A DNA stretch of 33,771 bases from Bacteroidota bacterium (lineage in GTDB: Bacteria > Bacteroidota > Bacteroidia > Bacteroidales > JADFUO01): the NCBI GenBank assembly GCA_030610255.1, contig JAUWSB010000003.1, positions 1 to 33,771 on the forward strand. The letters run 5' to 3'. Both the position numbers and the translations under genes were made by a program. This document shows, one piece after another, positions 8,836 through 16,364 of this stretch; the first letter of the stretch is position 1; every line of letters starts with the position of its first letter. A model generated the notes under the pieces. It searched no databases and was not told the origin of the DNA. It saw nothing but the letters and a program-made list of their open reading frames with translations.

Positions 8836-9564
8836 ATGAAATTTAAACATGTTCTAACAGCAGCCCTATTAATTATTCTGAGCCTGACTTTCTCATTTAA
8901 TACAAGGTCGCAGATATTAATTTCTATATTATTGGGAGATAAGCTGAATACAGGTGAAATTGAATTCGGATTAACCGGGGGATTTAACAGAACAAATATC
9001 ATTGGATTGGATGAAGCCAAAGGACTGAATAACTTCAATCTGGGATTTTATTTTGATTTTCTATTAAAAAAGAACTGGTATTTATATACAGGTGTGCTGG
9101 TAAAGTCGAATATGGGGTCATCCAATATACCTGTTTATTCACTCGGAGATGCCAACCTTGATACTTTAATGCAAGGAGGAAGGGTAGATAGAAAGATTAA
9201 TTATTTTAATGTTCCCCTCGAAATAAAACACAGGTTTAAAAACCGGATATATGTTGATGCCGGATTTATGTTTTCCCTCAGGTATAAAGCAACAGATTTA
9301 TTTATCAATGAAATAAAAGATAAGGATGATCTGGTTTATAAGCTTGATATCAGAGACCAATACAAAAGGCTTGATGCTGGTGTTATTGCCGGTTTAGGAT
9401 ATAAACTGAAAAAAGGACTCGGAATGAATATTGGTATCCGTTACTACTATGGACTTGTGGATATTATTAAAGATGGAAATTCCAAGGGAGTGAACAGTTC
9501 TTTATACCTTTATGCAGAAATACCTATCGGTGCAGGCAAGAGTAAGAATAGAAGTAATGAGTGA
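8836..9564 (+). CDS. PorT-like outer-membrane beta-barrel protein (OMP_b-brl family)
   Basis: This 242-residue protein has a signal peptide (MKFKHVLTAALLIILSLTFS, cleavage near TRSQ). Beta-strand-like segments follow: FGLTGGFNRTNI, FNLGFYFDFLLKKNWYLYTGV, YFNVPLEIKHRFKNRIYVDAGF and LDAGVIAGLGYKLKKGLGMNIGIRYYYGL. The pattern Y(F/L)xVPLxIK...YVxAGxxF...DxGxxxGxGY is characteristic of the short eight-stranded PorT/OmpW-like barrels abundant in Bacteroidota. No partner genes are adjacent. The C-terminus (SKNRSNE) is polar rather than aromatic, so the last strand ends a little earlier. The specific role is unknown. Confidence 0.72.
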   Translation: MKFKHVLTAALLIILSLTFSFNTRSQILISILLGDKLNTGEIEFGLTGGFNRTNIIGLDEAKGLNNFNLGFYFDFLLKKNWYLYTGVLVKSNMGSSNIPVYSLGDANLDTLMQGGRVDRKINYFNVPLEIKHRFKNRIYVDAGFMFSLRYKATDLFINEIKDKDDLVYKLDIRDQYKRLDAGVIAGLGYKLKKGLGMNIGIRYYYGLVDIIKDGNSKGVNSSLYLYAEIPIGAGKSKNRSNE

Positions 9565-9587
9565 TGTAAAGATCATCGTTGTGGTCA

Positions 9588-9675
9588 TTGGTTATTAGGA
9601 ATTAGTAGGCAGTAAGGAGTAAGGAGTAATAAAAGTAAGCAGTAATAAAAGTAAGCAGTAAGTAGGCAGTAATCC
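9588..9675. repeat. Short direct-repeat tract (AGTAAGCAGTAATAAA words)
   Basis: Downstream of the PorT-like gene the sequence is a run of AGTAGGCAGTAAGGAGTAAG and AGTAAGCAGTAATAAA words repeated head to tail. It resembles the degenerate word arrays elsewhere in the window but uses different words. It is non-coding and lies between convergent genes. Confidence 0.7.
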
Positions 9676-9706
9676 TCTATACCAGCATCCAATATCAAGC
9701 ATCCAG

Positions 9707-10756
9707 CTATTTCCCAAACCTGTATCCGACAAAAAAGCTTAACTTCCCATGTCCGATTTGCATACTTAGTTTTTTATCAATGCGGGCAGAAAATGTATCT
9801 CTTAAAAACAGGAAACCTGTAAAAATTCTTCTGCCGTTATAGCCGATAGCTCCAATGGTTTTAACTTTAAAAGAGATATTGGATGTTAAAGTGTTTCTCG
9901 ATATTGTTAAATAGTCACCGGCTATATAGCTTATTGCAGGTATCAACCCTGCTGAAAGGAAAAAATGTTCCCTGTAAACCAGACTGTACATATATCCAAG
10001 GTTTAATCCCAGGCTGAGGACATTAAAATCTCTGAGATAAAGCTTTTTGTCGAATTGGTCCATTACCTCAGGTGGCACAACGGAAGAGTCAGCATCCATG
10101 ATGAAGAATGAAAAGCTTGCCCCAATGATCATACTTCCGGCACTTTTGCGCTGGATCTCATTAAATACAAAGGGTGCTTTAAGGGAGAATCTGCCATAGT
10201 TGTAAGCATACAGGTATTGTAAGCCTAAATGGATGGTCCGGATATCCTCCCGTATTTTTGATATTTCCTGTATGTCGGTATTAAGCCCGGAGGTATGATC
10301 CATCTGATAGCCGTAATAATATTGTAGTGTCCCTTCTATATATTGTTTACTACTGAATATCCTGCACTGGAAATCAAAAGCCTTACTGTCAGTAAATTTT
10401 TTATCTTCACGGAGTCCAACGTTAAAGGTGATGTCAAGCGCCAACCATTTGTATGAAAATCCTAAACCGAAATTAATACCTAGTTCCGGGCGGTACCTGA
10501 GGTTGGTGCTTTGCTTCCGGTCCCTGATACTGAAATAATTGGATTTACTTACAGCAACAATCTTCAGTGCAAATCTATCTCCATGATTTTTAATATAATT
10601 TGTATCATGATTGCGAAACAATAAATAATTCCCCAATTTTTCAATCTTCTCGATTAGCGTATCGGGCTGGATATTCTGGGCTGTAAGGGTGCAATTCTTG
10701 AAATTGCCAAAGCATATAAGAATGAGCAGTACTAATATTTTAATTATTGGTCTCAT
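9707..10756 (-). CDS. DUF4421 family outer-membrane-associated protein
   Basis: This 349-residue protein has a hydrophobic signal at its start. It matches my memory of DUF4421: an HDTNYIKNHGDRFALKI segment near 54-70, then LRYRPELGINFGLGFSYKWL near 86-105 followed by LALDITFNVGL, and later alternating barrel-like strands (GLQYLYAYNYGRFSLKAPF, LNLGYMYSLVYREHFFLSAG). It ends in Tyr-Arg-Phe-Gly-Lys. The family is restricted largely to Bacteroidota and has no known activity that I can name; a barrel is likely. It is a single gene, convergent with the PorT-like gene and separated by about 100 bp from the cytochrome gene upstream. Confidence 0.72.
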   Translation of the reverse strand: MRPIIKILVLLILICFGNFKNCTLTAQNIQPDTLIEKIEKLGNYLLFRNHDTNYIKNHGDRFALKIVAVSKSNYFSIRDRKQSTNLRYRPELGINFGLGFSYKWLALDITFNVGLREDKKFTDSKAFDFQCRIFSSKQYIEGTLQYYYGYQMDHTSGLNTDIQEISKIREDIRTIHLGLQYLYAYNYGRFSLKAPFVFNEIQRKSAGSMIIGASFSFFIMDADSSVVPPEVMDQFDKKLYLRDFNVLSLGLNLGYMYSLVYREHFFLSAGLIPAISYIAGDYLTISRNTLTSNISFKVKTIGAIGYNGRRIFTGFLFLRDTFSARIDKKLSMQIGHGKLSFFVGYRFGK

Positions 10757-10859
10757 TAGTTAAAAACATATAAATTTTAAAGATCAGGTACTTCACAAAC
10801 CTGTGATAAAATTAATTCAATTTATAAAATATTCTTCTTCTTGATCAAAAATTTTATAT

Positions 10860-13157
10860 TTATCTCATCAGTTGTATCTTTTTTATATCTTCATTATCAG
10901 GGAACTTAACGGTCATTGTTTTAATTAATTTACCGGCTTTTTCTATATAATTATTTTTAATATAAAAGTTAAGAAGGATAGAGTAATTAGTAATGTTCAA
11001 ATTATCTTTATCAATAGCTTTTTTTAAGTATTTTTCAGCATTATCTTTATCTCCAAAAAAATCGTAAAGCATTGCAATATTGTAATCTACCCTTGAATTG
11101 TCAGGCATTTGTTCGCTTGCTCTAATCAAATATTCAAGTGATTTTTTATACTTTTTGTTCTCCGATAATATTAAGCCGTAATTATATAATGAAACAGCAT
11201 CGTCTGGATTTTCTACAATATATTTTTCCAATATTTTCTCAGCTTTTAACGGTTGTCCCATGGCACTATACAAATGAGCCAGATTGATTTTAGCAACAAT
11301 CAATTCATTGTCTTGCTTTATGGCTTTTAAATAATATTTTTCAGCTTTTTCATAGTCTTTTTGCTTATAATAAAAGTTGCCAAGATTATATTTTTCGGTA
11401 GGAAAATCAGAGTTATATTGCAGCATGGCAACATATTCATCAAGCGCTTTTTGATAGGCAGCTTTGTATCTCTGAGGAATTTGTCCGGAACTCAAATTAG
11501 AGAGTTTGTAAGCAGTTTCAATTCTTACTGCTTTTGTTTCATCATAAAGCAGCAATAGTAATTTATCAAAAACTTTTTGTGAATTAATGTCTAATCTTCT
11601 AATTGCAGAAATTCTGATAGAAGGTTCTATGTTTTGTAAAGATTGGTTTATTACTTCATCGTTATTCGATTCAAATCCGGTGTTTAAATAATTAATTGCT
11701 GCACTTCTGATACTTGTAGGATATAACTCGTCTTTAATTATTCTTTTTAATCTGTGATCTGCATTTTTGTCTACATTATTAGCTGCTGAGAATGCTTCTC
11801 CAAATTGATATGGACGACTTGTTCCAAACCATTTTTCAATGTATGATTGTGCCCACTGATTGCTTGAATCTTTGTGGCATTGAATACAAGCATTAGGAGT
11901 TCCGTTTTTGATTGACAAGTCCGGCCGGGGTATTCTAAAACTGTGGTCTCTCCGATAATCAACTCCCATATAATTTTGTCCGTGCATGTGGCAATTGATA
12001 CATAGTGTTCCCGAACCAACTTCAAATTTAATACCTGCATCAGAAATTACAGCTTCACCGCTTTCACCAAAACCTTTATGAAATGTATGTGATTTTGTAT
12101 CGTAATCATCTGCCTTATGGCATTGTAAACAAAGTGCATTATCCTCAAAAAGAAGTTTTCCGGAATGTACGTTATGACAATCGTTACATTTAACATCGTT
12201 CATAAACATTCTGCTATGCGTAAACGATCCATAAACATAATCTTCGTTTTTTATTTGACCATCGATATAATAATTAGGTTCAATGGGCAATAAAGGAATC
12301 ATATGGTTATAAATATTTTTGGTATACGGATTAAAGTCACTCAAAGTGTTTCGTCGGGAATGGCAACGAGCACAATTATCAACATATTGCTTATTGTCTA
12401 TTCCGCTTGTTTGAATAACCAAACCCGTATTCTTGATGTCTTTACGAGCATATTCAGGTAAATCTGCCCAAGCCAAATGCTCTGATGCAGGTCCATGACA
12501 AGCCTCGCAGCTAACATTAATTTCAAACCAGGTAGTATGGTATGTGTCAGTGTGAGGATCATATCCTTTTTTCAAATTTGTTGAATGACAATCGGCACAC
12601 ATTGAATTCCAGTTTTGAGCCTGATTAGTCCAATGCAACCAGTTGGTGTGGTCAACATCTTCGTCCCGATAAACAGCATCCGGCATATAATACCAATTCT
12701 TTTCAATAGTGTTCCATGTTAAAGCTAAGGTTTGTAATCGTCCGCCTTCAAATTCTACTAAATATTGTTGTAGCGGTGAATATCCAAAGACATATTTCAC
12801 CTCGTATTCATGCATTTTACCGTCTTCGCCATCGGTATAAACGAAAAATTTATTGCCTTTTTTGTAGAATTTATGTGTTTGATTATTTCTTATTAAAGTT
12901 GCATTGTTAAAATCACCTAATACAGTGCTGTCGGTAGCATAATCCATAGCTAAATCATGGTCAGAACCTTTCCAATCGTTATATTCGGCCTCATGGCATT
13001 CTATACAAGTATTTCGTCCAACATATTCGGGAGTTTTTTCCGTAATATTGGTTTTGTCCGTAAAATATGCTTGTTTTATAATATAAGCCGGCAATAATAG
13101 CAATATTATAACTGTAATAATGACTCTTACAGTATTGTATTTTTTTTGATCTATCAT
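10860..13157 (-). CDS. Octaheme c-type cytochrome with HEAT-like and TPR repeats
   Basis: This 765-residue protein has an N-terminal membrane anchor or signal (about 11-30). It then has eight CXXCH heme-attachment motifs, starting at Cys51, 187, 217, 262, 324, 343, 386 and 424, in the cytochrome c554/multiheme style (CEACHGPASEH, CLQCHKADD, CIQCHKDS). Residues about 460-555 look like HEAT-type helices (SIRISAIRRLD, AVRIETAYKLS), and 587-760 hold four or five TPR units (YNLGNFYYKQKDYEKAEKYY and similar). Its ATG follows the stop codon of the Rieske gene with no spacer, so translation is probably coupled and the proteins may form a complex. The likely role is a periplasmic electron acceptor for the bc-type module, with the TPRs docking partners. 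An independent reductase activity cannot be excluded. Confidence 0.88.
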   Translation of the reverse strand: MIDQKKYNTVRVIITVIILLLLPAYIIKQAYFTDKTNITEKTPEYVGRNTCIECHEAEYNDWKGSDHDLAMDYATDSTVLGDFNNATLIRNNQTHKFYKKGNKFFVYTDGEDGKMHEYEVKYVFGYSPLQQYLVEFEGGRLQTLALTWNTIEKNWYYMPDAVYRDEDVDHTNWLHWTNQAQNWNSMCADCHSTNLKKGYDPHTDTYHTTWFEINVSCEACHGPASEHLAWADLPEYARKDIKNTGLVIQTSGIDNKQYVDNCARCHSRRNTLSDFNPYTKNIYNHMIPLLPIEPNYYIDGQIKNEDYVYGSFTHSRMFMNDVKCNDCHNVHSGKLLFEDNALCLQCHKADDYDTKSHTFHKGFGESGEAVISDAGIKFEVGSGTLCINCHMHGQNYMGVDYRRDHSFRIPRPDLSIKNGTPNACIQCHKDSSNQWAQSYIEKWFGTSRPYQFGEAFSAANNVDKNADHRLKRIIKDELYPTSIRSAAINYLNTGFESNNDEVINQSLQNIEPSIRISAIRRLDINSQKVFDKLLLLLYDETKAVRIETAYKLSNLSSGQIPQRYKAAYQKALDEYVAMLQYNSDFPTEKYNLGNFYYKQKDYEKAEKYYLKAIKQDNELIVAKINLAHLYSAMGQPLKAEKILEKYIVENPDDAVSLYNYGLILSENKKYKKSLEYLIRASEQMPDNSRVDYNIAMLYDFFGDKDNAEKYLKKAIDKDNLNITNYSILLNFYIKNNYIEKAGKLIKTMTVKFPDNEDIKKIQLMR

Positions 13158-13619
13158 TTAAACATAGGTTAACTGAGATTTATCGAATCCCTTTCTTCTG
13201 ATAGGATTATTGATATCAACTAATATCTCACCGTTTTCAAAAGTAATCGAAAAAATATCTAATGCTCTTGTAGCCGGTGGCGATAAGACTTCGCCATGCT
13301 TATCAAATGTAGATGCGTGACAAGGGCAATCAAAGCCTTTGTCGTTAGCTTGAACTATGCATCCTAAATGAGTACATTTTATTGATATTGCCAGCATCCC
13401 TCCATCATCAAATACCGACAAGTAGAATTTACCGGAATTAAATGGATACATTTTATTTTTTTCAAAAGCATTTATTTTTCCTGCTGAAAATAAATCTTTA
13501 TTTTGCTTTTTTGAAGCTTTGTTTTTAAATACATCAAAAATTAAATAAGCAATTTCTAAGCTTATAACAGTTAGAATAGCTTTTTTTATAAAATTTCGTC
13601 TGTTTATTTTCTTTCTCAT
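13158..13619 (-). CDS. Rieske [2Fe-2S] iron-sulfur protein of a bc-type complex
   Basis: This 153-residue protein has a Tat-like N-terminus (RRNFIKK at 7-13), then a transmembrane helix. The cluster boxes are CTHLGC (82-87) and CPCHAS (98-103). By family precedent Cys82, His84, Cys98 and His101 bind the cluster, while Cys87 and Cys100 form the disulfide typical of high-potential Rieske proteins. The length suits a bc1/b6f subunit rather than a dioxygenase ferredoxin. The stop codon directly abuts the ATG of the octaheme cytochrome. The cytochrome b gene lies upstream on the same strand but 334 bp away, with a repeat-filled gap between. The role should be electron transfer from menaquinol at the Qo site to a c-type heme. 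Confidence 0.92.
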   Translation of the reverse strand: MRKKINRRNFIKKAILTVISLEIAYLIFDVFKNKASKKQNKDLFSAGKINAFEKNKMYPFNSGKFYLSVFDDGGMLAISIKCTHLGCIVQANDKGFDCPCHASTFDKHGEVLSPPATRALDIFSITFENGEILVDINNPIRRKGFDKSQLTYV

Positions 13620-13953
13620 TTTTTTTAAAATCGTAACTAATCAGTTTATTAATCAATTCCTATTCCCGATAGCTATCGGGATTGAGTATAGATTTTAAAA
13701 ATGGTATCCATACGGATGCCCTTCGGTTATAGGGGGGAGTTAAAGTGAAAAGGCTAAAGGCTAAAGTAAAAAGGCTAAATCCCTATTTACCTTACAACCG
13801 CAGGGCGTCCGTATGGATTTCCCCTATTTCCCCTATTTCCTCTATTTCGCTTATTTCCCTTATTTCCCCTATTTCCCTATTTCCTTATTTCCCTTATTTC
13901 CCGATTTCCCATATTCCCCAGTTAAGATATTTTCATCGTTAATTTAATACTAA
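13620..13953. repeat. 334-bp repeat-filled gap between cytochrome b and Rieske genes
   Basis: No gene is present. It contains in order: a segment from 13633 (GTAACTAATCAGTTTATTAA) shared with 23667 onward; the perfect 16-bp palindrome CCCGATAGCTATCGGG at 13665-13680; an inverted pair, CCATACGGATGCCC near 13706 and GGGCGTCCGTATGG near 13804, with one mismatch; GTGAAAAGGCTAAAGGCTAA near 13745, shared with 23722; and a pyrimidine-rich run of TATTTCCCC words to about 13920. A frame across the last part encodes only Ile-Ser-Pro repeats and is rejected as a gene. Confidence 0.8.
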
Positions 13954-15231
13954 TTAGTTACAAAAAGTCAAATTCATAGACTCACCTCTAAACCAAACAC
14001 CAACAATACTCATCATTATATAAGAAGTAAAAATAATAGTCATTATTGCAATGATAATCTCAACTTTATCAGCTTTTAGAATAGCTTTTAAATAAAACAA
14101 GAAGCCCAATGCAGGCACTAAATAAAATAATAAAGGTATAATACCGCTACTTATAAATAAATGAATATTTAGTTGGTTAAATTTAAACCAATATTCGAAA
14201 ATGATGATTAGTGCCGATGTTAAGAGTGTTGAAAAGATAATTGATAAAATAATAATTTCCCCCCCCTTTTGACTGTAAAACCAGGAACCTATTTTTTCTT
14301 TATCAATTTTAATATAGGGAGTGTAAAACAAAAAAGTCATTAAACTTAACGGTATCACAAAAGTTACAAGAATAGGATGTAAATGAATCAATAATTCCTG
14401 AACACCCATAAAATACCATGGTGCTTTACTCGGATTAGGACTTATCAAAGGGTTTGCTTTATCGAGCATAGGTGCATCAAAAAATATTGCAAATAGAATA
14501 ATTAAAGCAATTAAAAATAAGGCAACGATAATTTCTTTTAATATCAAACCGGGATAAACCTTAACCATTTTTTGTTCATTTTTATTGGCAACAGTTACTC
14601 CTTTGGCTTTACGAACCAACCAAAAATGCAAGACCATAAAAAATACAAATAAGATGGGTAATAAAGCTGTATGAAAATTATAAAAATTTAATAGAGTGTT
14701 CTCATTAACTATTTTTCCTCCTCTGATAATGTTAGCTAAATAACTGCCTATTAGCGGAATGTATTCTACAATATTGGTCATTATGGTTACAGCCCAATAA
14801 GATAATTGATCCCATGGCAATAAATATCCGGTAAAATTGAAAAATAATACGAGACCGAATAGAATTAAACCATAGTGCCAATTCTTTTTTCTTTCGTAAA
14901 AAATAGATTGTGAATAGAACACCCTTAATAAATGTAAAAATGCAGTTATTACCATGAGCATTGCACTCCAATGATGAATATTTCTTAAAAGAGAACCAAA
15001 AAGCGTATTATTTTGTAACGATGTGATTGAATCGTAGGCATTTTCAGGTATTGGCACATAGCTAAAACGCAAAAGTAAACCTGTAAAAGCTAAAATTATA
15101 AACAGCAAAGCATTAATACCGCCAAGACCAAATGTTCGAGTGTATTTTAAGGCTTGCTCATTTACGGTTTTTGGGTGTAAATGCAAAAGAAAATTTATGA
15201 ATGAGGAATGTTTGTTTTCTTTAAAACTCAT
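13954..15231 (-). CDS. Cytochrome b (fused b6/subunit IV type) of a bc-type complex
   Basis: This 425-residue polytopic protein has the four heme-ligand histidines in b6-like spacing: His86 and His100 (NIHHWSAMLMVITAFLHLLR), and His187 and His202 (FHTALLPILFVFFMVLHFWL), each pair with 13 to 14 residues between. The subunit-IV-like half follows, with SKAPWYFMGVQELL at 268-281. This occupies the Qo PEWY position but reads APWY, so the usual Glu is Pro271. Four further hydrophobic segments close the protein. It is fused rather than split as in chloroplast b6f. It begins 37 bp after the HAD-phosphatase gene ends and heads the Rieske-octaheme series. It should oxidise quinol (probably menaquinol) in the cytoplasmic membrane. 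Confidence 0.92.
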   Translation of the reverse strand: MSFKENKHSSFINFLLHLHPKTVNEQALKYTRTFGLGGINALLFIILAFTGLLLRFSYVPIPENAYDSITSLQNNTLFGSLLRNIHHWSAMLMVITAFLHLLRVFYSQSIFYERKKNWHYGLILFGLVLFFNFTGYLLPWDQLSYWAVTIMTNIVEYIPLIGSYLANIIRGGKIVNENTLLNFYNFHTALLPILFVFFMVLHFWLVRKAKGVTVANKNEQKMVKVYPGLILKEIIVALFLIALIILFAIFFDAPMLDKANPLISPNPSKAPWYFMGVQELLIHLHPILVTFVIPLSLMTFLFYTPYIKIDKEKIGSWFYSQKGGEIIILSIIFSTLLTSALIIIFEYWFKFNQLNIHLFISSGIIPLLFYLVPALGFLFYLKAILKADKVEIIIAIMTIIFTSYIMMSIVGVWFRGESMNLTFCN

Positions 15232-15268
15232 TAAAAAATTATTTTAATAGACCTTCCTTGCCGGACAT

Positions 15269-16306
15269 TTATTTTGATTGGTTCTCAAATGGATAAATCA
15301 CTTTCCAATCGTTTTTCATATCAATAACTGCCCATCCTTTCTCTTTAGCTTCATCAAGCCCTTTATCTAACCGGCCGATATGCGACTCCCTGTCGTACGC
15401 CCACTCACGGATGGAGTCGGTATGGTGAACATAAAGCATAAATCTTTTTCCTTCTCCTGAAGCAGTCCATTGCAGCATTTGCAGATCGCCATCGGAATTT
15501 CCTGAAGCGAAAACAGGTTTACGACCAATAAACTTGTTTATACCTAAAGGTTTCCCATCTTTATCATCAATAAAATCAATTTCAGCTAATCTATTAATGA
15601 TTGGGTTTCCATCTTCGTTTACAAATTCTGTCTTAATACTGCTACCCACAACCTGATCACGAGGTATCCCATAAACTTCTTCAACCCAGGGGCGCATAAA
15701 TTCAATGCCACCTCCAGAAACAATATAAACTTTAAAATCATTATCTCTCAAATAATCTAATAGCTCAAGCATTGGTTGATAAACCAAATCGGTATAAGGT
15801 CTATTGAAACGCGGATGTTTTGCCGTTGCAAGCCACTCTTTTACAATCGCTTTAAATTCTTCAGTGGTGTTGCCTGCATGTGATGCCATTACTATTTCTA
15901 ATATACCATGTTCACCATGTTTAGACAGTTCTTTCATATCATTTTCCAAAACGGCCTTAAAGGGTTGTTTGTTTTTCCATTCGGGATGATGTGGTGCTAA
16001 TTCTTTGATCCGATCGATGACAAAGAACAATTGAAAATAAGCGGGTTGCTCACTCCAAAGTGTGCCATCATTATCAAAAGTTGCAATTCGGTCAGCTACA
16101 GGAATAAAATACTCACTGTTTTCATTGGTTACAGCCTCTACAAAATCAATTATGGATGATTTTGTATTTCCATCATTCCACGAAGGAAGCGGGTTGGTTT
16201 CATTGGATAATTCACCAGCATTTTTATCAATGGTTGTTGAACAACCGGCCACAAACAAGAGTAAAAAAACAACTGAAAATAAATTAATAATGTCTAATCG
16301 TTTCAT
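15269..16306 (-). CDS. HAD-superfamily phosphatase lipoprotein
   Basis: This 345-residue protein starts with a lipoprotein signal (lipobox FVAGC, Cys22). HAD motif I is FDNDGTLW at 77-84, with Asp78 as predicted nucleophile and Asp80 as acid/base. Motif II is VYIVSGGG, and motif IV is ASGNSDGD, where the acidic residues bind Mg2+. The large insert between motifs I and II and the ending WKVIYPFEN fit the phosphoserine-phosphatase-like subgroup exported to the envelope. It follows the arylsulfatase gene, but a strong terminator hairpin lies between them, so it may be transcribed separately or after partial read-through. Its 3' end is 37 bp from the cytochrome b start. The substrate is unknown; a phosphomonoester is expected. 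Confidence 0.82.
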   Translation of the reverse strand: MKRLDIINLFSVVFLLLFVAGCSTTIDKNAGELSNETNPLPSWNDGNTKSSIIDFVEAVTNENSEYFIPVADRIATFDNDGTLWSEQPAYFQLFFVIDRIKELAPHHPEWKNKQPFKAVLENDMKELSKHGEHGILEIVMASHAGNTTEEFKAIVKEWLATAKHPRFNRPYTDLVYQPMLELLDYLRDNDFKVYIVSGGGIEFMRPWVEEVYGIPRDQVVGSSIKTEFVNEDGNPIINRLAEIDFIDDKDGKPLGINKFIGRKPVFASGNSDGDLQMLQWTASGEGKRFMLYVHHTDSIREWAYDRESHIGRLDKGLDEAKEKGWAVIDMKNDWKVIYPFENQSK

Positions 16307-16328
16307 AGATTAATATATTTAAAAAAAA

Positions 16329-16352
16329 GCCAGATAGTATTAATTATCTGGC
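16329..16352 (-). terminator. Bidirectional rho-independent terminator
   Basis: A perfect 8-bp stem (GCCAGATA / TATCTGGC, 16329-16336 with 16345-16352) encloses an 8-base loop. It is followed by CTTTTTGTTTT on the plus strand and preceded by AAAAAAAA, which reads as a U-run on the minus strand. It lies 12 bp after the sulfatase stop and should end that transcript. The HAD gene starts 22 bp further on, so the same hairpin sits in its leader. Confidence 0.85.
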
Positions 16353-16364
16353 CTTTTTGTTTTG

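Noticed and set aside
13745-13942. 65-codon frame encoding Ile-Ser-Pro repeats
   Set aside because: It is a product of the CCCTATTTCC word repeats; there is no initiation context and no protein-like composition.
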